From positions 1-5,495 of the forward strand of contig CACZSX010000087.1 in the NCBI GenBank assembly GCA_902783915.1: 5,495 bases of DNA. The letters run 5' to 3'. The DNA comes from an uncultured Erysipelotrichaceae bacterium (GTDB lineage: Bacteria > Bacillota_I > Bacilli_A > RF39 > UBA660). Made by a program: the position numbers and the translations under genes. Every line of letters starts with the position of its first letter. Position 1 is the stretch's first letter. The notes under the pieces were generated by a model that saw only the letters and a program-made list of their open reading frames with translations, ran no database searches and had not been told where the DNA came from. This document shows positions 4,133 through 5,495 of this stretch, piece by piece.

Positions 4133-5495
4133 ATGAGAAAGAAAGGGTTCACTTTAATTGAAGTTTTAGCTGTTATGGTAGTAATAGCAGTAATTCTTGT
4201 AATAGCACTTCCAAAAATGGGTGATTATATTTTTCAAAATAAAAATCAAAATTTTATTACATCGGCGCAATCTATAGCAAGAGAATTGGTATATGAAAAT
4301 ATGGATTATGTGTCATTTGATACTGCTAAAATTAGTGATATAGGTATATATGATATTGATGAAAGTATGTATGATCTTGATAGATCAATTATATATATTG
4401 ATGATAATGAAATATATATAGATTTGGTTGGTAAAGGTACATATGAAGGATTATATGTATGTAATGTTTCTTACCAATCTAAGAATTTGGTTGTTACTAC
4501 TACTCCGTGTGAACAAAGAGAAATTGCATATGTTAATTTAACTGTTGATTTAGATGGGGGAACAACAACACAACAATTTAAACAAAAGTATGCGCAAGGT
4601 GAACAATTAACATTAAATATTCCATCAAAAGAAGGATATACATTTAGTGGATGGATAGTTACAGCTGGTAATAGTGTAATAAGAGGAAATAGATTAAAAA
4701 TTGGTAGTAGTGCTACAGGTATTCAAGCACTATGGGTTACACATCCAACATTAACAGTAAACTTAAATGGCGGTACTACAACACAACGATTTGAAAATGC
4801 TTATGAAGGCGGAACACAAATAACATTAATAACTCCAACAAAAGCTAATAGTGTATTTAATGGATGGACTGCTACTGGCGGTTTAATAAGTGGTAATAAT
4901 TTTACAATGGGTAATACTAATACAACATTGACTGCTAATTGGTTAAATTATACAACATTAACAGTAAACTTAAATGGTGGTGAGACAACTCAAACATTTA
5001 ATACAACTTATTTGGAAGGAACAACAGTTTCATTAACAAGACCGACTAAGGCGGGATATGCATTTGCTGGTTGGACTACAAATAATGGTACAATTAGCGG
5101 TAATAATTGGATAGTTGGTTCATCATCTAGTTCAACATTAACAGCAAGTTGGACAGGATGTGGAGCTGGATCATATTCAAGTGGAAGTACATGTGCTTAT
5201 TGCCCAGCAGGAACATATGCACAAGGAACAGCAAACGTAAGCTGTACAGCATGTGCAATAGGTTATACAAGTACTGCAGGTTCTTCAAGTTGTACAATGT
5301 GTACAAATGGAACAACAACAAGTGCAGAAGCTCAATCTAGTTGTAATGCAAACTGCACAAATAGTGCAGGAGTACATACATGGAGTACAACAGCTATATG
5401 TACAGCAACAAAATGTAATGCAGGATACTATTTGAACGGAACAATTTGTTCAATGTGTACAGGCGCAAATACAACAGCAGCAGGAAATACATCAA
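4133..5495 (+). CDS. Pilin-like protein with InlB B-repeats and Cys-rich CxxC array (3' partial)
   Basis: The frame is open from the ATG to the window end (454 codons), so the stop lies downstream. The start is fixed by AGGAGAT at 4119-4125 and a good promoter. Residues 1-5 (MRKKG) and FTLIEVLAVMVVIAVILVIA form a class III leader: the prepilin peptidase site is between G5 and F6, and E10 is the conserved Glu5 of the mature protein, at the head of a helix to about residue 33. Residues 34-134 form a pilin-like globular part with C110 and C126, a possible disulfide. Three InlB B/Listeria-Bacteroides repeats follow, starting at 136, 207 and 276 (LTVDLDGG, LTVNLNGG twice) with conserved GW at 173, 244 and 313. 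From C343 on there are 13 Cys in 100 residues, mostly CxxC pairs within Gly/Thr/Ser-rich sequence, resembling GCC2/GCC3 or TNFR-like repeats. It is probably membrane-inserted or pilus-assembled and exposed outside the cell. An adhesive role is inference. No prepilin peptidase or pilus ATPase is in the window. Confidence 0.9.
   Translation, partial: MRKKGFTLIEVLAVMVVIAVILVIALPKMGDYIFQNKNQNFITSAQSIARELVYENMDYVSFDTAKISDIGIYDIDESMYDLDRSIIYIDDNEIYIDLVGKGTYEGLYVCNVSYQSKNLVVTTTPCEQREIAYVNLTVDLDGGTTTQQFKQKYAQGEQLTLNIPSKEGYTFSGWIVTAGNSVIRGNRLKIGSSATGIQALWVTHPTLTVNLNGGTTTQRFENAYEGGTQITLITPTKANSVFNGWTATGGLISGNNFTMGNTNTTLTANWLNYTTLTVNLNGGETTQTFNTTYLEGTTVSLTRPTKAGYAFAGWTTNNGTISGNNWIVGSSSSSTLTASWTGCGAGSYSSGSTCAYCPAGTYAQGTANVSCTACAIGYTSTAGSSSCTMCTNGTTTSAEAQSSCNANCTNSAGVHTWSTTAICTATKCNAGYYLNGTICSMCTGANTTAAGNTS
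4538..5152 (+). repeat. Three tandem InlB B-type repeats within the pilin-like gene
   Basis: The units begin at codons 136, 207 and 276, giving periods of 71 and 69 codons. Each has a (N/D)L(N/D)GG strand, a TTTQxF or TTQTF segment, a P-T/S-K-x(4)-F-x-GW core, a GN-x(4)-G turn and a final W (201, 270, 340). Units 2 and 3 share a perfect 25-base identity at 4746-4770 and 4953-4977 (offset 207 bases, 69 codons), while unit 1 is more divergent at both DNA and protein level. Unit 2 lacks the GY before the F-x-GW core. Confidence 0.85.
5159..5495 (+). repeat. Cysteine-rich CxxC repeat array, continuing past the window
   Basis: Cysteines are at residues 343, 354, 357, 371, 374, 387, 390, 404, 408, 423, 428, 439 and 442. 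CxxC pairs recur every 16-17 residues (354/357, 371/374, 387/390), then become CxxxC and CxxxxC before returning to CxxC. The repeated pattern CPAGTYAQGT / CAIGYTSTAGS recalls GCC2/GCC3 extracellular repeats. It is cut by the window end, so the copy number is unknown. Confidence 0.75.

Noticed and set aside
5127..5340. Overlapping open frames of 63-64 codons on both strands
   Set aside because: Both lie inside the Cys-rich region of the pilin-like gene. Their Leu/Tyr- or Trp/Cys/Lys-rich products are frame-shifted readings of the repeats.

Overview
The window is an AT-rich stretch with every supported gene on the + strand. Reading frames are closed by TAA and TGA, and tryptophan is encoded by TGG, so the standard bacterial code applies rather than the Mycoplasma code. 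The strong purine-rich ribosome sites, very low GC and gene content (WhiA, a YvlD-type membrane protein, a DUF1292-like protein) point to a low-GC Bacillota. An uncultured gut Bacilli/Mollicutes-related lineage fits best, but this is inferred from style and synteny, not from a database match.

Layout. Bases 1-1180 hold the C-terminal part of uvrA (excision repair), cut by the window start and closed by a hairpin that overlaps its last codons. A clear extended -10 promoter then drives a two-gene unit (1265-1797): a small two-helix membrane protein of unknown role and a DUF1292-like acidic protein, joined by an ATGA overlap and followed by an intrinsic terminator. Next come a YvlD-family membrane protein (1843-2271) and lgt (2264-3079), overlapping by 8 bases, with a second short terminator. 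whiA (3124-4050) follows and ends in an all-AT hairpin. A good sigma-A promoter (4078-4107) then starts a large gene that runs off the window end (4133 to beyond 5495).

How the genes relate. uvrA, yvlD and lgt lie in the same order in Bacillus subtilis, where hprK sits between yvlD and lgt. Here hprK is absent from that position, and whiA directly follows lgt. Lgt acylates lipoprotein precursors at the membrane, WhiA is a DNA-binding regulator linked to division, and UvrA is a repair ATPase. They are housekeeping neighbours rather than one pathway.

The most unusual item is the last gene. It has a class III (type IV pilin-like) leader with a canonical GFTLIE processing site, a pilin-like stem of about 130 residues, three InlB B-type/Listeria-Bacteroides repeats with a 69-71 residue period, and then a cysteine-rich CxxC array that continues past the window end. 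This looks like a pilin-anchored, multi-repeat surface protein.

A second pattern worth checking is that intergenic regions are extremely compact. Terminators abut or overlap candidate promoters, and inferred 5' leaders are only about 10-20 nt. I see no tRNA, rRNA, CRISPR array, insertion sequence or riboswitch, and no gene-free stretch longer than 90 bases.
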